26,061 nt of DNA, from NCBI GenBank assembly GCA_018262455.1, contig JAGSPR010000036.1:1-26061 (forward strand), written 5' to 3'. The position numbers and the translations under genes were made by a program. This DNA is from Deltaproteobacteria bacterium (GTDB lineage: Bacteria; Myxococcota; Polyangia; Haliangiales; Haliangiaceae). Position 1 is the stretch's first letter. Each line of letters opens with the position of its first letter. Below, one piece after another: positions 14,293 to 21,942 of this stretch. The notes beneath the pieces are model-generated. The model did not search any database. It was not told the DNA's origin and saw only the letters and a program-made list of their open reading frames with translations.

Positions 14293-16089
14293 ATGAGCGC
14301 GTTCCTGTCCACCCACACTCGGACCCATAGTTGCGGTGCCTTGCGCCCCACGGAAGTGGGGAACCACGTCGTCTTGACCGGCTGGGTGCAGTCCTATCGC
14401 GACCATGGCGGCTGCGTGTTCATCGACCTCCGGGACCGTGATGGCCTGACCCAGCTCGTGTTCGACCCCGAGTACGACAAGGTCGCACACGACGTCGCGG
14501 GCAGCCTGCGCTCGGAGTGGTGCATCGGCATCACGGGCGAGGTCCGATCCCGCGGTGGCAAGGTCAACGACAAGCTCCCGACCGGGGCGATCGAGATCTG
14601 GGTGAAGGGCATCGAGGTGTTCTCGAAGTCCGACACCCCGCCGTTCGCGATCGAGGACGACGTCGAGACCAACGACACCCTCCGGCTGAAGTATCGCTAC
14701 CTCGATCTGCGACGGCCAAAGCTGCAGAAGAACCTCGTGATGCGCTCGCAGATCACGCGGACGACGCGAGACTACCTCGCGAAGAATGGCTTCCTCGAGA
14801 TCGAGACACCGTTCATGGTCAAGTACACGCCCGGCGGCGCCCGGAACTTCCTGGTGCCTTCGCGGCTGAACCCCGGGAACTTCTACGCGCTCGCCGAGTC
14901 GCCGCAGATCTTCAAGCAGCTGCTGATGGTCGCGGGCTACGAGCGCTACTTCCAGATCGTTCGCTGCTTCCGCGACGAGGACCTGCGCAACGAGCGCCAG
15001 CCCGAGTTCACCCAGATCGACATCGAGATGTCGTTCGTGAACGAGCAGATCCTGCAGGCGATGATGGAAGGCCTGATCGCGACGCTGTGGCGTGACGTGC
15101 TCGGGATCGAGGTGGCGCTGCCGCTGCGCCGGATGACGTTCGCCGAGGCGATGGACAAGTACGGCGTCGACAAGCCCGACCTCCGGCTCGACCTGGTGCT
15201 GTGCGACGTCAGCGCGCCGAGCAGGGCGAGCGGCTTCAAGATCTTCGAGAACGTCGTCGCCGGTGGCGGCATCGTGAAGTGCCTGCGCATGCCGGGCCCC
15301 GCCGAGAAGCTGTCGCGCTCGATGCTCGACGGCCTCACCGAGTTCGCGAAGTCGTTCGGCGTCAAGGGCGTCGCGTTCGCACGCGTCCAGGAGGGGGGCG
15401 TCTGGCAGGCCCCGTTCGCCAAGTCGTTCAGCGACGCCGCGCGCGACGAGGTGAACCGGATCGCCGGCGCCGTCCCCGGCGACACCCTGATCTTCGTCGC
15501 CGAGAAGCCCAAGGTCGCCAACACGTGTCTCGGCGCGATCAGGCTTCACCTGGGCGAGAAGCTCGGGCTGGTCCGCAAGCACGAGTGGCAGTTCATGTGG
15601 CTGGTCGATCCACCGCTGTTCGAGGTCGACGACACGACCAAGGAGATCGCGGCCTCCCACCACCCGTTCACCTCACCGCGCGCCCAGGACGAGCACCTGC
15701 TCGAGACCGCGCCGGAGAAGGTGCTGGCCCGCGCCTACGACCTCGTGCTCAACGGCGTCGAGGTCGGCGGTGGCTCGATCAGGATCCATCGCAGCGAGCT
15801 CCAGACCCGCGCGTTCCAGGCGCTGCGGATCAGCGAGGACGATCAGCGCGCGAAGTTCGGCTTCCTGCTCGATGCGTTCAAGTTCGGACCTCCCCCCCAC
15901 GGTGGCATCGCGTTCGGCCTCGACCGGCTAGCGATGCTGATGACCGGCGCGGAGTTCATGCGTGACGTGATCGCGTTCCCCAAGACGCAGCGTGGCTCGG
16001 ATCTGATGACGGAGTGCCCGACCCCGGTGTCGAAGAAGCAGCTCGAGGAGCTGTTCATCCAGGTGCGGCCCGATCTCCCGCAGAAGTGA
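14293..16089 (+). CDS. aspS: Aspartyl-tRNA synthetase, bacterial type (possibly non-discriminating)
   Basis: Charges tRNA with aspartate in the cytoplasm. The 598-residue length and layout are those of bacterial AspRS: N-terminal anticodon-binding OB fold (THSCGALR, GWVQSYRDHGG, FIDLRDRDG), class II catalytic core with LAESPQIFKQLLM, motif 2 FRDEDLRNERQPEFTQIDIE from residue 226, a bacterial GAD insertion domain, and motif 3 GIAFGLDRLAMLM near residue 540. The ATG at 14293 is chosen because RTHSCG is expected about ten residues from the N terminus; there is no good Shine-Dalgarno. The OB fold has His38 in RDHGG, the residue reported in non-discriminating enzymes such as that of Pseudomonas aeruginosa, where E. 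coli has leucine. It may therefore also charge tRNA-Asn for GatCAB; no gat genes are in the window. Confidence 0.96.
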   Translation: MSAFLSTHTRTHSCGALRPTEVGNHVVLTGWVQSYRDHGGCVFIDLRDRDGLTQLVFDPEYDKVAHDVAGSLRSEWCIGITGEVRSRGGKVNDKLPTGAIEIWVKGIEVFSKSDTPPFAIEDDVETNDTLRLKYRYLDLRRPKLQKNLVMRSQITRTTRDYLAKNGFLEIETPFMVKYTPGGARNFLVPSRLNPGNFYALAESPQIFKQLLMVAGYERYFQIVRCFRDEDLRNERQPEFTQIDIEMSFVNEQILQAMMEGLIATLWRDVLGIEVALPLRRMTFAEAMDKYGVDKPDLRLDLVLCDVSAPSRASGFKIFENVVAGGGIVKCLRMPGPAEKLSRSMLDGLTEFAKSFGVKGVAFARVQEGGVWQAPFAKSFSDAARDEVNRIAGAVPGDTLIFVAEKPKVANTCLGAIRLHLGEKLGLVRKHEWQFMWLVDPPLFEVDDTTKEIAASHHPFTSPRAQDEHLLETAPEKVLARAYDLVLNGVEVGGGSIRIHRSELQTRAFQALRISEDDQRAKFGFLLDAFKFGPPPHGGIAFGLDRLAMLMTGAEFMRDVIAFPKTQRGSDLMTECPTPVSKKQLEELFIQVRPDLPQK

Positions 16090-16110
16090 TCCGAGCCGAG
16101 GGGCCCGAGC

Positions 16111-16128
16111 CGGCTCGCGGCGGAGCCG
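16111..16128. terminator. Hairpin between convergent aspS and HtrA-like genes
   Basis: CGGCTC-GCGGCG-GAGCCG, six GC-rich pairs with a six-base loop, in the 50-base gap between two convergent genes. It has no T-run but its position suits a bidirectional transcription end. Confidence 0.45.
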
Positions 16129-16139
16129 CTTACACGACT

Positions 16140-17111
16140 CTAGGCGGTCCAGACCGGCGTGATGTCGAGAGCGATCCGGAGGCCGCGACGGATGACCACG
16201 AGCACCGCGGCCTGCCCCGCCGACCAGCTGCGGAGCACGCGGTGGAGCGCATCGACGCTGTCGAGCGGGGTGTCGGCGAACCGGACGATCAGATCGCCGT
16301 CGCGGAGGCCAGCGCGCGCGGCCGGGCTGTGCGCATCGATCGATTGGACCTCCACCGCGGCGGCCCCGAGCCCGTGGTGGTACGCGAGCCGCCGATCGAG
16401 CGGCCGCCGGATCGCGCCGAGGCCGAGCCACGCGCGACGGACCCGGCCGTGCTGCAGCAACTGGCCGAGCACCCACGAGGCGGTCTCGACGGCGATCGCG
16501 AACCCGATGCCCTGCGAGCGCGCGATGATCGCGGTGTTCACGCCGAGCACGCGACCGCGCGCATCGAGCAGCGGGCCACCGGAGTTTCCTGGGTTGAGCG
16601 GCGCGGTGTGCTGGATGACGCCATCGATCAGCCGCCCTCCCTTGCCGCGCAGGCTACGGCCGAGCGCGGACACCACGCCTGTCGAGACCGTGGACTCGAA
16701 CCCGAGTGAGTTGCCGATCGCGACCGCGAGCTGGCCGACCCGCGGAGCGAGCCCGCCATCGATGGGGAGATAGGGAATCGTGCGGTCGATCGCCGGTGCG
16801 GCCGGGGCGAGCGCACTGGCATCGATCCGGACGAGGGCGAGGTCGGTCGGAGGGTCGTCGCCCATGACCTGGCCCTCGATCGTCTCGCCACCGGAGGTGC
16901 GGACACGGATCTTGCGCTGATTCGAGACGACATGGCTGTTGGTCATCACGTAGCCATCAGGCGTGACGACGAACCCCGAACCCGCACCGCCGCCGCGACC
17001 GCCGTGACCGACCTCGATGCTCACCACGGCGTTACCAGCGCACTCGACGACATCGATCACCGCACGCGAGTAGGCGTCGAGCAGCTCGCCGTCGCGCGCG
17101 CTCGCGATCAT
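16140..17111 (-). CDS. HtrA/Deg-like trypsin-fold serine protease with PDZ domain, active triad intact
   Basis: A 323-residue protease of the S1C (HtrA/Deg) family. The triad is complete: His60 in TNSHVV, Asp90 in PTDLALVRI and Ser177 in PGNSGGPLL. The protease domain spans about residues 25-225 and a PDZ domain about 232-315 (GAAAVEVQSIDAHSPAARAG, GLRDGDLIVRF). Unlike classical periplasmic DegP or membrane-bound HtrA, it has no signal peptide or transmembrane helix at the N terminus (MIASARDGELLDAYSRAV), so it is probably cytoplasmic or depends on a partner for location. The ATG at 17111 overlaps the stop of the upstream homologue by four bases (ATGA), which implies coupled translation and a likely physical partnership. 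Confidence 0.9.
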   Translation of the reverse strand: MIASARDGELLDAYSRAVIDVVECAGNAVVSIEVGHGGRGGGAGSGFVVTPDGYVMTNSHVVSNQRKIRVRTSGGETIEGQVMGDDPPTDLALVRIDASALAPAAPAIDRTIPYLPIDGGLAPRVGQLAVAIGNSLGFESTVSTGVVSALGRSLRGKGGRLIDGVIQHTAPLNPGNSGGPLLDARGRVLGVNTAIIARSQGIGFAIAVETASWVLGQLLQHGRVRRAWLGLGAIRRPLDRRLAYHHGLGAAAVEVQSIDAHSPAARAGLRDGDLIVRFADTPLDSVDALHRVLRSWSAGQAAVLVVIRRGLRIALDITPVWTA

Positions 17112-18022
17112 GGCCGGTTGCCGATCGTCACGGTGATCTCGTGCTTCGCGCCTCCTCGAAGCAGCGTCAGCGGTGCAGGCTGGCCGGGGCGATCGCCCAG
17201 CACGGTGCGCAGGCTGTCGGGTCCGGTGATCGCGGCGCCATCGAGCTCGACCAGGATGTCCCCGACCTGAATGCCGGCCTGGGCGGCGGGACCTCCATCC
17301 TCGAGGCTGCCCACGAGCGCGCCGCGATCACGGCCACCAGCAAGCTGCGCGAGCGGAGGCGTGAGGGTCGCCGGAAATGCGCCGACGCCGAGGTAACCGC
17401 GACGGATGCCACCGTGCACCACGAGCTCGTCGATCACGCGACGCAGCGTCACGACGGGGATCGCGAGGTCGCTGCCGCGGATCAGGGTGCGCGTGTTCAT
17501 CCCGATGACCGCGCCATCGACGTCGATCAGCGGGCCGCCAGCGAACCCACGCGGGATCTGGCGGTCGGACTCGACGTAGCGGTCGAGCCGGCCTCCCCAC
17601 TGCGTCCGGACCGCCGGGCCCAGCACGCCGATCGCGCGAAGCGAGGCCCGCGCGGTCTGTCCGGGCCTGCCGATCGCGAGGGCGAGGTTGCCAACGGCGA
17701 GCCCCTCGAGCTCGCGCAGCTTGGCCGGGATGAGCCCCCCGCCCTTGACGCGGAGCAGCGCGATGTCGGTGCCTGGATCGCGCCCGATCACCTCGGCGTC
17801 CCGCTCCTCGAGGTCGCCCTCGGGGTCGGCACGAGAAATGCCGATCCTGGTCTCGTCGGGGGTGTGAAAGCTCGAGCTGAGGACGAGGTCTTCGGCCCAG
17901 ACGATGCCCGTGCCGCCTCCGCGGCCACGGGAGACATGAACGACCGAGCGAGCCGCGGTTGCGACCGCGGCGGCGAGGGCCTGGTCGAGGGAGTGGAAGG
18001 CATCGAGTGCTGGTTGCGCCAT
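17108..18022 (-). CDS. HtrA-like protein lacking the catalytic serine (predicted pseudoprotease) with PDZ domain
   Basis: A 304-residue homologue of the protease encoded just downstream, with the same order of a trypsin-like domain and a C-terminal PDZ domain (GALVGSLEDGGPAAQAG, IQVGDILVEL). Aligned by motif, the histidine (His53, SSSFHTP) and aspartate (Asp86, GTDIALLRV) remain, but the serine site reads PRGFAGGPLI: Ala161 (codon GCT) replaces Ser, and the residue before it is Phe instead of Asn. It should be unable to cleave by the normal mechanism. No signal peptide is visible. I chose the ATG at 18022; a GTG three codons upstream (18031) is an alternative. It is divergent from the LuxR-type regulator gene across about 230 bases holding several palindromes. 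Confidence 0.87.
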   Translation of the reverse strand: MAQPALDAFHSLDQALAAAVATAARSVVHVSRGRGGGTGIVWAEDLVLSSSFHTPDETRIGISRADPEGDLEERDAEVIGRDPGTDIALLRVKGGGLIPAKLRELEGLAVGNLALAIGRPGQTARASLRAIGVLGPAVRTQWGGRLDRYVESDRQIPRGFAGGPLIDVDGAVIGMNTRTLIRGSDLAIPVVTLRRVIDELVVHGGIRRGYLGVGAFPATLTPPLAQLAGGRDRGALVGSLEDGGPAAQAGIQVGDILVELDGAAITGPDSLRTVLGDRPGQPAPLTLLRGGAKHEITVTIGNRP

Positions 18023-18077
18023 ACGAACCACTCTGGTGGCACCACGCGATCTCGACCATCGGCTGATCGGAGAGGGG

Positions 18078-18117
18078 CCACGTGGTCAATGAGGCAGGCG
18101 CCTGTCGGATTTCCGAC
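18078..18117. promoter_or_regulatory. Cluster of three palindromes in divergent region
   Basis: Within 40 bases lie CCACGTGG (18078-18085), the ten-base CAGGCGCCTG (18095-18104) and, touching it, GTCGGA-TT-TCCGAC (18104-18117). They sit between the HtrA-like pseudoprotease gene and the LuxR-type regulator gene. This is where a regulator of either gene would bind. No consensus of a named regulator is recognised. The remaining 230-base gap has no supported gene; no convincing sigma70 promoter was found. Confidence 0.4.
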
Positions 18118-18251
18118 GGTCCAGCACGTTGAATGGGTGGGCGTTTCGATCCCGGCCCACCTGCACGGGGAGGGTTGACCCGGCCACTTGGAGTGCTCAA
18201 GTTGAACCCTGACCTTAGCGTCAGCTTCACCCCGCAAGGACCCCGGCCACC

Positions 18252-18881
18252 ATGACCCGCAATCCCAATCTTCCGATCGCCGCCGTGACCGACCCGATCA
18301 AGGTCACGCTGATCACCGACGATCCGTTGCTGCGCGCCGGGCTCTCCAGCCTGCTCGCCCAGAATGGATCGATCAGCGTTGTCGAGCAAGCCGGCGCAGA
18401 GGTCGCGCTGTGGGATGCCGGGCTCGATCCCAGCAAGACGCTGGCTCGGATGGGAGAGCTGCGCGCGCTCGACATGCCGGTGGTGGCGGTGGTCGGCGAT
18501 CACGCGCATGTGGCCCCTGCCCTCGCGGCCGGCGCACGCGGCGTGGTGCTTCGCGATCAGGTCGGCCCCGGCATCCATGCTGCGCTCGCGGCCGTTCGCA
18601 GCGGGCTGACCGTGATGGACACGGCCCTCGCGTCGAGCCTCGTCCCGAGCCAACCGGTGCGGACGTCGCCGGCCAAGGGTCGCGGCGAGCTCACCGAGCG
18701 TGAGCGTCAGGTCGTGCAGCTGCTCGCGGAAGGCCTGTCGAACAAGCTCATCGCGGATCGACTTGGGATCAGCGATCACACGGCCAAGTTCCACGTCAAC
18801 GGCGTGATGATGAAGCTCGGCGCATCGACACGGACCGAGGCGGTGGTCGAGGCGATGCGGCGCGGCTTGATCCGGCTCTGA
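18252..18881 (+). CDS. LuxR/NarL-type response regulator with shortened receiver domain
   Basis: A 209-residue DNA-binding regulator. The C-terminal LuxR-type helix-turn-helix is clear (LTERERQVVQLLAEGLSNK, IADRLGISDHTAKFHV) from about residue 144. The N-terminal part resembles a receiver: Asp23-Asp24 in LITDDPLLRAGL and a candidate phospho-acceptor Asp55 in VALWDAG. However, the acidic pair and Asp55 are only 31 residues apart, whereas NarL has about 45, so the helix 2 region seems missing; the usual Lys near GARGVVL is Arg (LRD). Phosphorylation is therefore doubtful. The start ATG at 18252 has AAGGA about 11 bases upstream. No histidine kinase gene is adjacent. It is divergent from the HtrA-like pair and may control it. 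Its last 86 bases overlap the convergent ATL gene. Confidence 0.87.
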   Translation: MTRNPNLPIAAVTDPIKVTLITDDPLLRAGLSSLLAQNGSISVVEQAGAEVALWDAGLDPSKTLARMGELRALDMPVVAVVGDHAHVAPALAAGARGVVLRDQVGPGIHAALAAVRSGLTVMDTALASSLVPSQPVRTSPAKGRGELTERERQVVQLLAEGLSNKLIADRLGISDHTAKFHVNGVMMKLGASTRTEAVVEAMRRGLIRL

Positions 18882-19278
18882 CCGGTCGGGCGCCAGGCCG
18901 GCCGTCGCCTGGCAGCCAGCCGAATACGTCCAGCGCGATCAGGCCCGTGTCGCCGACGGTGACGCCTTCGTGCTCGAGCAAGTTGCGCTGGATCGCAGCC
19001 CCCACCGGGTCGTGGATCGCGACCCGGCCGCGGGTCTTGGCTGCCTTGCCGATGACCCGCTGCCACGGCAGCTGATCTCCGGGCTTGCTCGCCTTGAGTG
19101 CGGCGGCCGCGATCCGCGCACCGCCCGGCAAGCCCGCGAGCTCGGCAACCTGGCCGTACGTGGCAACCCGCCCGCGTGGGATGCGGCGGATCACGCCGTG
19201 GATCGCGCGGAACAGCCGCTGGAGATGAGAACGATCGCTTGCCGGCCGGTTCGGCCTTTTGTTCGCCGCACGTGCCAC
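18796..19278 (-). CDS. Alkyltransferase-like protein (ATL; MGMT homologue without active cysteine)
   Basis: ATL proteins bind O6-alkylguanine in DNA and flag it for nucleotide excision repair; they do not remove the alkyl group. The MGMT-type DNA-binding fold is visible from about residue 20 to 115: IPRGRVATYGQVAELAG is the helix-turn-helix, ARIAAAAL contains the arginine that flips the base, and the active-site motif PCHRV is PWQRV, with Trp72 in place of the cysteine. Tryptophan here is typical of bacterial ATLs; the following Gln replaces the usual His. The GTG start at 19278 gives 160 residues. The last 35 or so residues are low-complexity Arg/Ser/Pro and mostly antisense to the LuxR-type gene (86-base overlap), so they may not be functional. 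It is divergent from moaD-moaE with 14 bases between starts. Confidence 0.86.
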   Translation of the reverse strand: MARAANKRPNRPASDRSHLQRLFRAIHGVIRRIPRGRVATYGQVAELAGLPGGARIAAAALKASKPGDQLPWQRVIGKAAKTRGRVAIHDPVGAAIQRNLLEHEGVTVGDTGLIALDVFGWLPGDGRPGARPVRAGSSRAASPRPPPRSVSMRRASSSRR

Positions 19279-19292
19279 GCTACGAACTCTAC

Positions 19293-19955
19293 ATGCGCAT
19301 CACCCTGCTGTACTTCGCGGTGTTCCGGGAACGACTGGGTCGCGCCGACGACACGCTCGAGCTCCAGCCAGGAGCCTCCGTACGCGACGCCGTCGAGCTG
19401 CTCGCCGAGCGCCACCCAGCGATCGCCGCGCTGCGCGGCAAGTTCCGGGTCGCGGTGAACGAGGACTTCACCGATGACGATCACGTGCTCGCGGAGGGCG
19501 ACGAGGTCGCGCTGATCCCTCCGGTCGCGGGCGGCGCTGGTCGCCACGTGCGCCTGCTCGACGAGCCACTCTCGCTAGATCGCTGCGTCGCGGCCGTGAG
19601 CGGGCCGGGCATGGGCGGCATCGTGACGTTCACCGGAGCCGTGCGTCGGCACAGCCGGGGCGTCGTGGTGGAGCGCCTGGAGTACGAGGCCTACGGCTCG
19701 ATGGCGATTCGCGAGCTGACCCGGCTGTGCGACGAGATCGAAGCGGAGCTCGCAAACACCAAGCTGGCGGTCGAACATCGCGTCGGTAGGCTCGCAATCG
19801 GAGACGTGGCGGTGGTGATCGCCGCCGCTGCGCCGCACCGTGCCGAGGCGTTCACCGCCTGCCGCGCCATGATCGACCGGCTCAAGGATCGAGTGCCGAT
19901 CTGGAAGAAGGAGATCGCCGAGGACGGCGCCGAGTGGGTCGGGCTCGGTCCGTAG
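19293..19955 (+). CDS. MoaD-MoaE fusion (molybdopterin synthase, both subunits in one chain)
   Basis: Molybdopterin synthase adds two sulfurs to precursor Z (cPMP) in molybdenum cofactor synthesis. Residues 1-81 are a ubiquitin-like MoaD: MRITLLYFAVFRERLG, then ALIPPVAGG with the Gly80-Gly81 pair that in free MoaD is the thiocarboxylated C terminus. Residues from about 88 on are MoaE: VTFTGAVRRHSRG, VEHRVGRLAIGDVAVVIAAA, and the catalytic-lysine segment PIWKKEI near the end. Because the Gly-Gly is internal, a cut after Gly81 would be needed to make the sulfur carrier; this is reported for the Mycobacterium tuberculosis MoaX fusion. The ATG at 19293 is preferred; a GTG at 19272 is possible. 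No other moa genes are in view. It is convergent with gspN, with eight bases between stops. Confidence 0.9.
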   Translation: MRITLLYFAVFRERLGRADDTLELQPGASVRDAVELLAERHPAIAALRGKFRVAVNEDFTDDDHVLAEGDEVALIPPVAGGAGRHVRLLDEPLSLDRCVAAVSGPGMGGIVTFTGAVRRHSRGVVVERLEYEAYGSMAIRELTRLCDEIEAELANTKLAVEHRVGRLAIGDVAVVIAAAAPHRAEAFTACRAMIDRLKDRVPIWKKEIAEDGAEWVGLGP

Positions 19956-19963
19956 CGGCCGGC

Positions 19964-21340
19964 TCAGTGCTTGTGCGACGGCTCGCCTGCGCCGCCCGCC
20001 CCCGCGGTGCCGGTTTCCGGCTGGGCATCCTGCGAGCCCGCGCCGGATCCAGTGCTGGATCCGGCCCCCGCCGCCGAGCCTTCGTGCTCGGGGTGAGGAA
20101 TCGGGATGGTGACCGCCGCATCGGCCGCGCCGGCATCGGGAGGCGGCGGTGGTGTCGGGTTCACGGGAAGCGCAGCCGCGGCCGAGCCGAGGTGCCGGAG
20201 CGGGTCGTCGGGCTGCACGGTCAGGTTGGGGCGCGCGTTGGGGGTGCCCCCGGAGGGCGAATCGATCGGCGGATCGCTGATGGTCGGGCCGCAGACCTCG
20301 GGCAGCTTCAGCATGTTCTTGACGCTCCCCTTGAGCCGGATGTGATCGAGGCCATCGGGCGCACGCGCTGCACCGGTCAACAAGATCTGGTCATACGTCT
20401 TCGGCTCGCGCTTGCGGAGCGCGTCGCTGCCCTTGAACCGGACGCAGCCGAGCACCACCGAATCGTTGAGATCCTGCGCGAGCGTCATCGTGTAGTCGAC
20501 GTGCAGCTCGACGTCGGGCGACTTGACTTCGAACTTGGTGAGGTCGGCCTTGCCCTCCTTGATCTCGAGATGGGCGACCAACGTGTCGATCTTGACCGTA
20601 CCGAAGTCGGTGCCCTCCCCGGCGAAGGCCTGGCTGCGCGAGTTCTTCGCCTTCAGCTTGAGCTTGGAGTGGCCATCGCCGATCGTGCACCCCGATGGAC
20701 ACGCGAGCTCCGCGGTACCGGCGGAATTGAGCCAGTTCGGACCGATCTTGTTGGACTTGAGCTTCTCGTTCGGGAGGTCGAGATCGATGTCGAACGTGAC
20801 GAGGCCGGACATCGGCAGATTCGAGAGCACCTCGCGCATCGGCAGGCTCTCCGACGGCACGTCGTCCCCGACCATGTGGATCGACGTCTTGCCCTTGGAC
20901 ACCGAGATCCGGCCGGCGATGCTGCCCTTGCCGAACTTGGCGTCGAGGTCGACCGTGGCCGTGCCCTTGATGAGCCCGAGCAGCCCGAGATCGACCTCGA
21001 GCTGCTCCACGTAGATCGTGGTGACTGCCTGGTTGAGCTGGCGCTCGCGCTCTTTCGGATCGGTGAGCGTGGCGATGTGCTCGAGGTCACTCGCCGACGG
21101 GCGCGTCTTGAGCGTCACGTTCTTGAGGTAGAACCGGCCCGGGACGATGCCGCGCTCGATCTCCTTGATCGTGATGTCGAACTTGGAGGACGCGAGCTCC
21201 TCGAGCTTGTCCTTCACGCGGTTGTACGGAAACGTTGCCTGGAGCGCGAACACGAACGTGATCAGCGCCAGGAAGATCATGCCCACGAAGCGCACGATCT
21301 TGGTGGCCCGCGGGCCGAGGTGAAGCCGTCGCACCGCCAT
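19964..21340 (-). CDS. gspN: Type II secretion system protein GspN
   Basis: GspN is an inner-membrane accessory protein of the general secretory pathway with a large periplasmic part; its exact role is not settled. The 458-residue protein starts at the ATG at 21340, one base after the gspM stop. A single membrane helix lies at about residues 14-35 (IVRFVGMIFLALITFVFALQ), followed by FPYNRVKDKLEELASSKFDI and a beta-rich region (GRFYLKNVTLKTR, ATVDLDAKFGKGS) that resembles AsmA/GspN-type repeats. The last 110 or so residues are Pro/Ala/Gly/Ser-rich (PTPPPPPDAGAADA, GAGSSTGSGAGSQ) and probably disordered in the periplasm. It is the last gene of the gsp operon and ends eight bases from the convergent moaD-moaE gene. 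Confidence 0.85.
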   Translation of the reverse strand: MAVRRLHLGPRATKIVRFVGMIFLALITFVFALQATFPYNRVKDKLEELASSKFDITIKEIERGIVPGRFYLKNVTLKTRPSASDLEHIATLTDPKERERQLNQAVTTIYVEQLEVDLGLLGLIKGTATVDLDAKFGKGSIAGRISVSKGKTSIHMVGDDVPSESLPMREVLSNLPMSGLVTFDIDLDLPNEKLKSNKIGPNWLNSAGTAELACPSGCTIGDGHSKLKLKAKNSRSQAFAGEGTDFGTVKIDTLVAHLEIKEGKADLTKFEVKSPDVELHVDYTMTLAQDLNDSVVLGCVRFKGSDALRKREPKTYDQILLTGAARAPDGLDHIRLKGSVKNMLKLPEVCGPTISDPPIDSPSGGTPNARPNLTVQPDDPLRHLGSAAAALPVNPTPPPPPDAGAADAAVTIPIPHPEHEGSAAGAGSSTGSGAGSQDAQPETGTAGAGGAGEPSHKH

Positions 21341-21341
21341 C

Positions 21342-21935
21342 TCAGCCGCCCTTCTTCTCGCCCGAACCCGCCGACGACCCGCTGCCCTCACCGGACGGCT
21401 GCGCCGGCCGCGAGTACGTCGTGACCTCGAACGTGACATCGAGCTTCTTCTTGTCGCGGAAGTCGCGCCGGAGATCGATGTGCGTGACCGCGACCACCTT
21501 GGAGGTCTCGACCTCCTGAAGGAATCCCTTGAGCTGCTCGGTGGTGACATCGTCGAGCGAGCAGGACACCGATGTGGTCATGAAGCCGTTGCGGGTCACG
21601 CTCGGGCGACGATCGATCGGCCCCTTGAACGTGAGCGAGCCTTTCTTGGCTGCGTTGGACACATAGGTCTCGAGCCCGATCGGATCGGGGGGAATCGCCG
21701 CCACCGCGTCATCGACGACCTGCGCAGGGCCGCGCGCCTTGAGATCCTCGACGATGACCAGGGCTCGCCGGGTCTTGTCGTTGCGGTCTTCCATCGCGAT
21801 CAGGCCGTCGCGGATCGACAGACCGAGCCAGAGCGCGATCGTGAGTGGTAGCGCGAACGCGCCGACCGCGACGAGCAGACGCTCGCGTGGAGAGATGCGG
21901 TCCCAGAAGTCTCGTGCTCGATCGCTGACGGACAT
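21342..21935 (-). CDS. gspM: Type II secretion system protein GspM
   Basis: A 197-residue bitopic inner-membrane protein that pairs with GspL in the assembly platform. The layout is typical: a short cytoplasmic N terminus (FWDRISPRERLLVAVG, close to the common S-x-R-E-R-L start), one membrane helix at about residues 20-41, a helical stalk (IRDGLIAMEDRNDKTRRAL) and a ferredoxin-like periplasmic domain ending near TFEVTTYSRPA. A Gly/Ser-rich tail (GEGSGSSAGSGEKKGG) closes the protein and is unusual for the family. It lies seven bases after the gspL stop and one base before gspN. Confidence 0.87.
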   Translation of the reverse strand: MSVSDRARDFWDRISPRERLLVAVGAFALPLTIALWLGLSIRDGLIAMEDRNDKTRRALVIVEDLKARGPAQVVDDAVAAIPPDPIGLETYVSNAAKKGSLTFKGPIDRRPSVTRNGFMTTSVSCSLDDVTTEQLKGFLQEVETSKVVAVTHIDLRRDFRDKKKLDVTFEVTTYSRPAQPSGEGSGSSAGSGEKKGG

Positions 21936-21942
21936 GACTACC

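Noticed and set aside
14059..15663. 534-codon minus-strand open frame opposite aspS
   Set aside because: The plus strand encodes a complete AspRS; the antisense frame has no domain signature.
19934..21424. 496-codon plus-strand open frame opposite gspN
   Set aside because: Arg/Asp/Glu/Leu-rich antisense shadow; the minus strand has a membrane helix and operon context.
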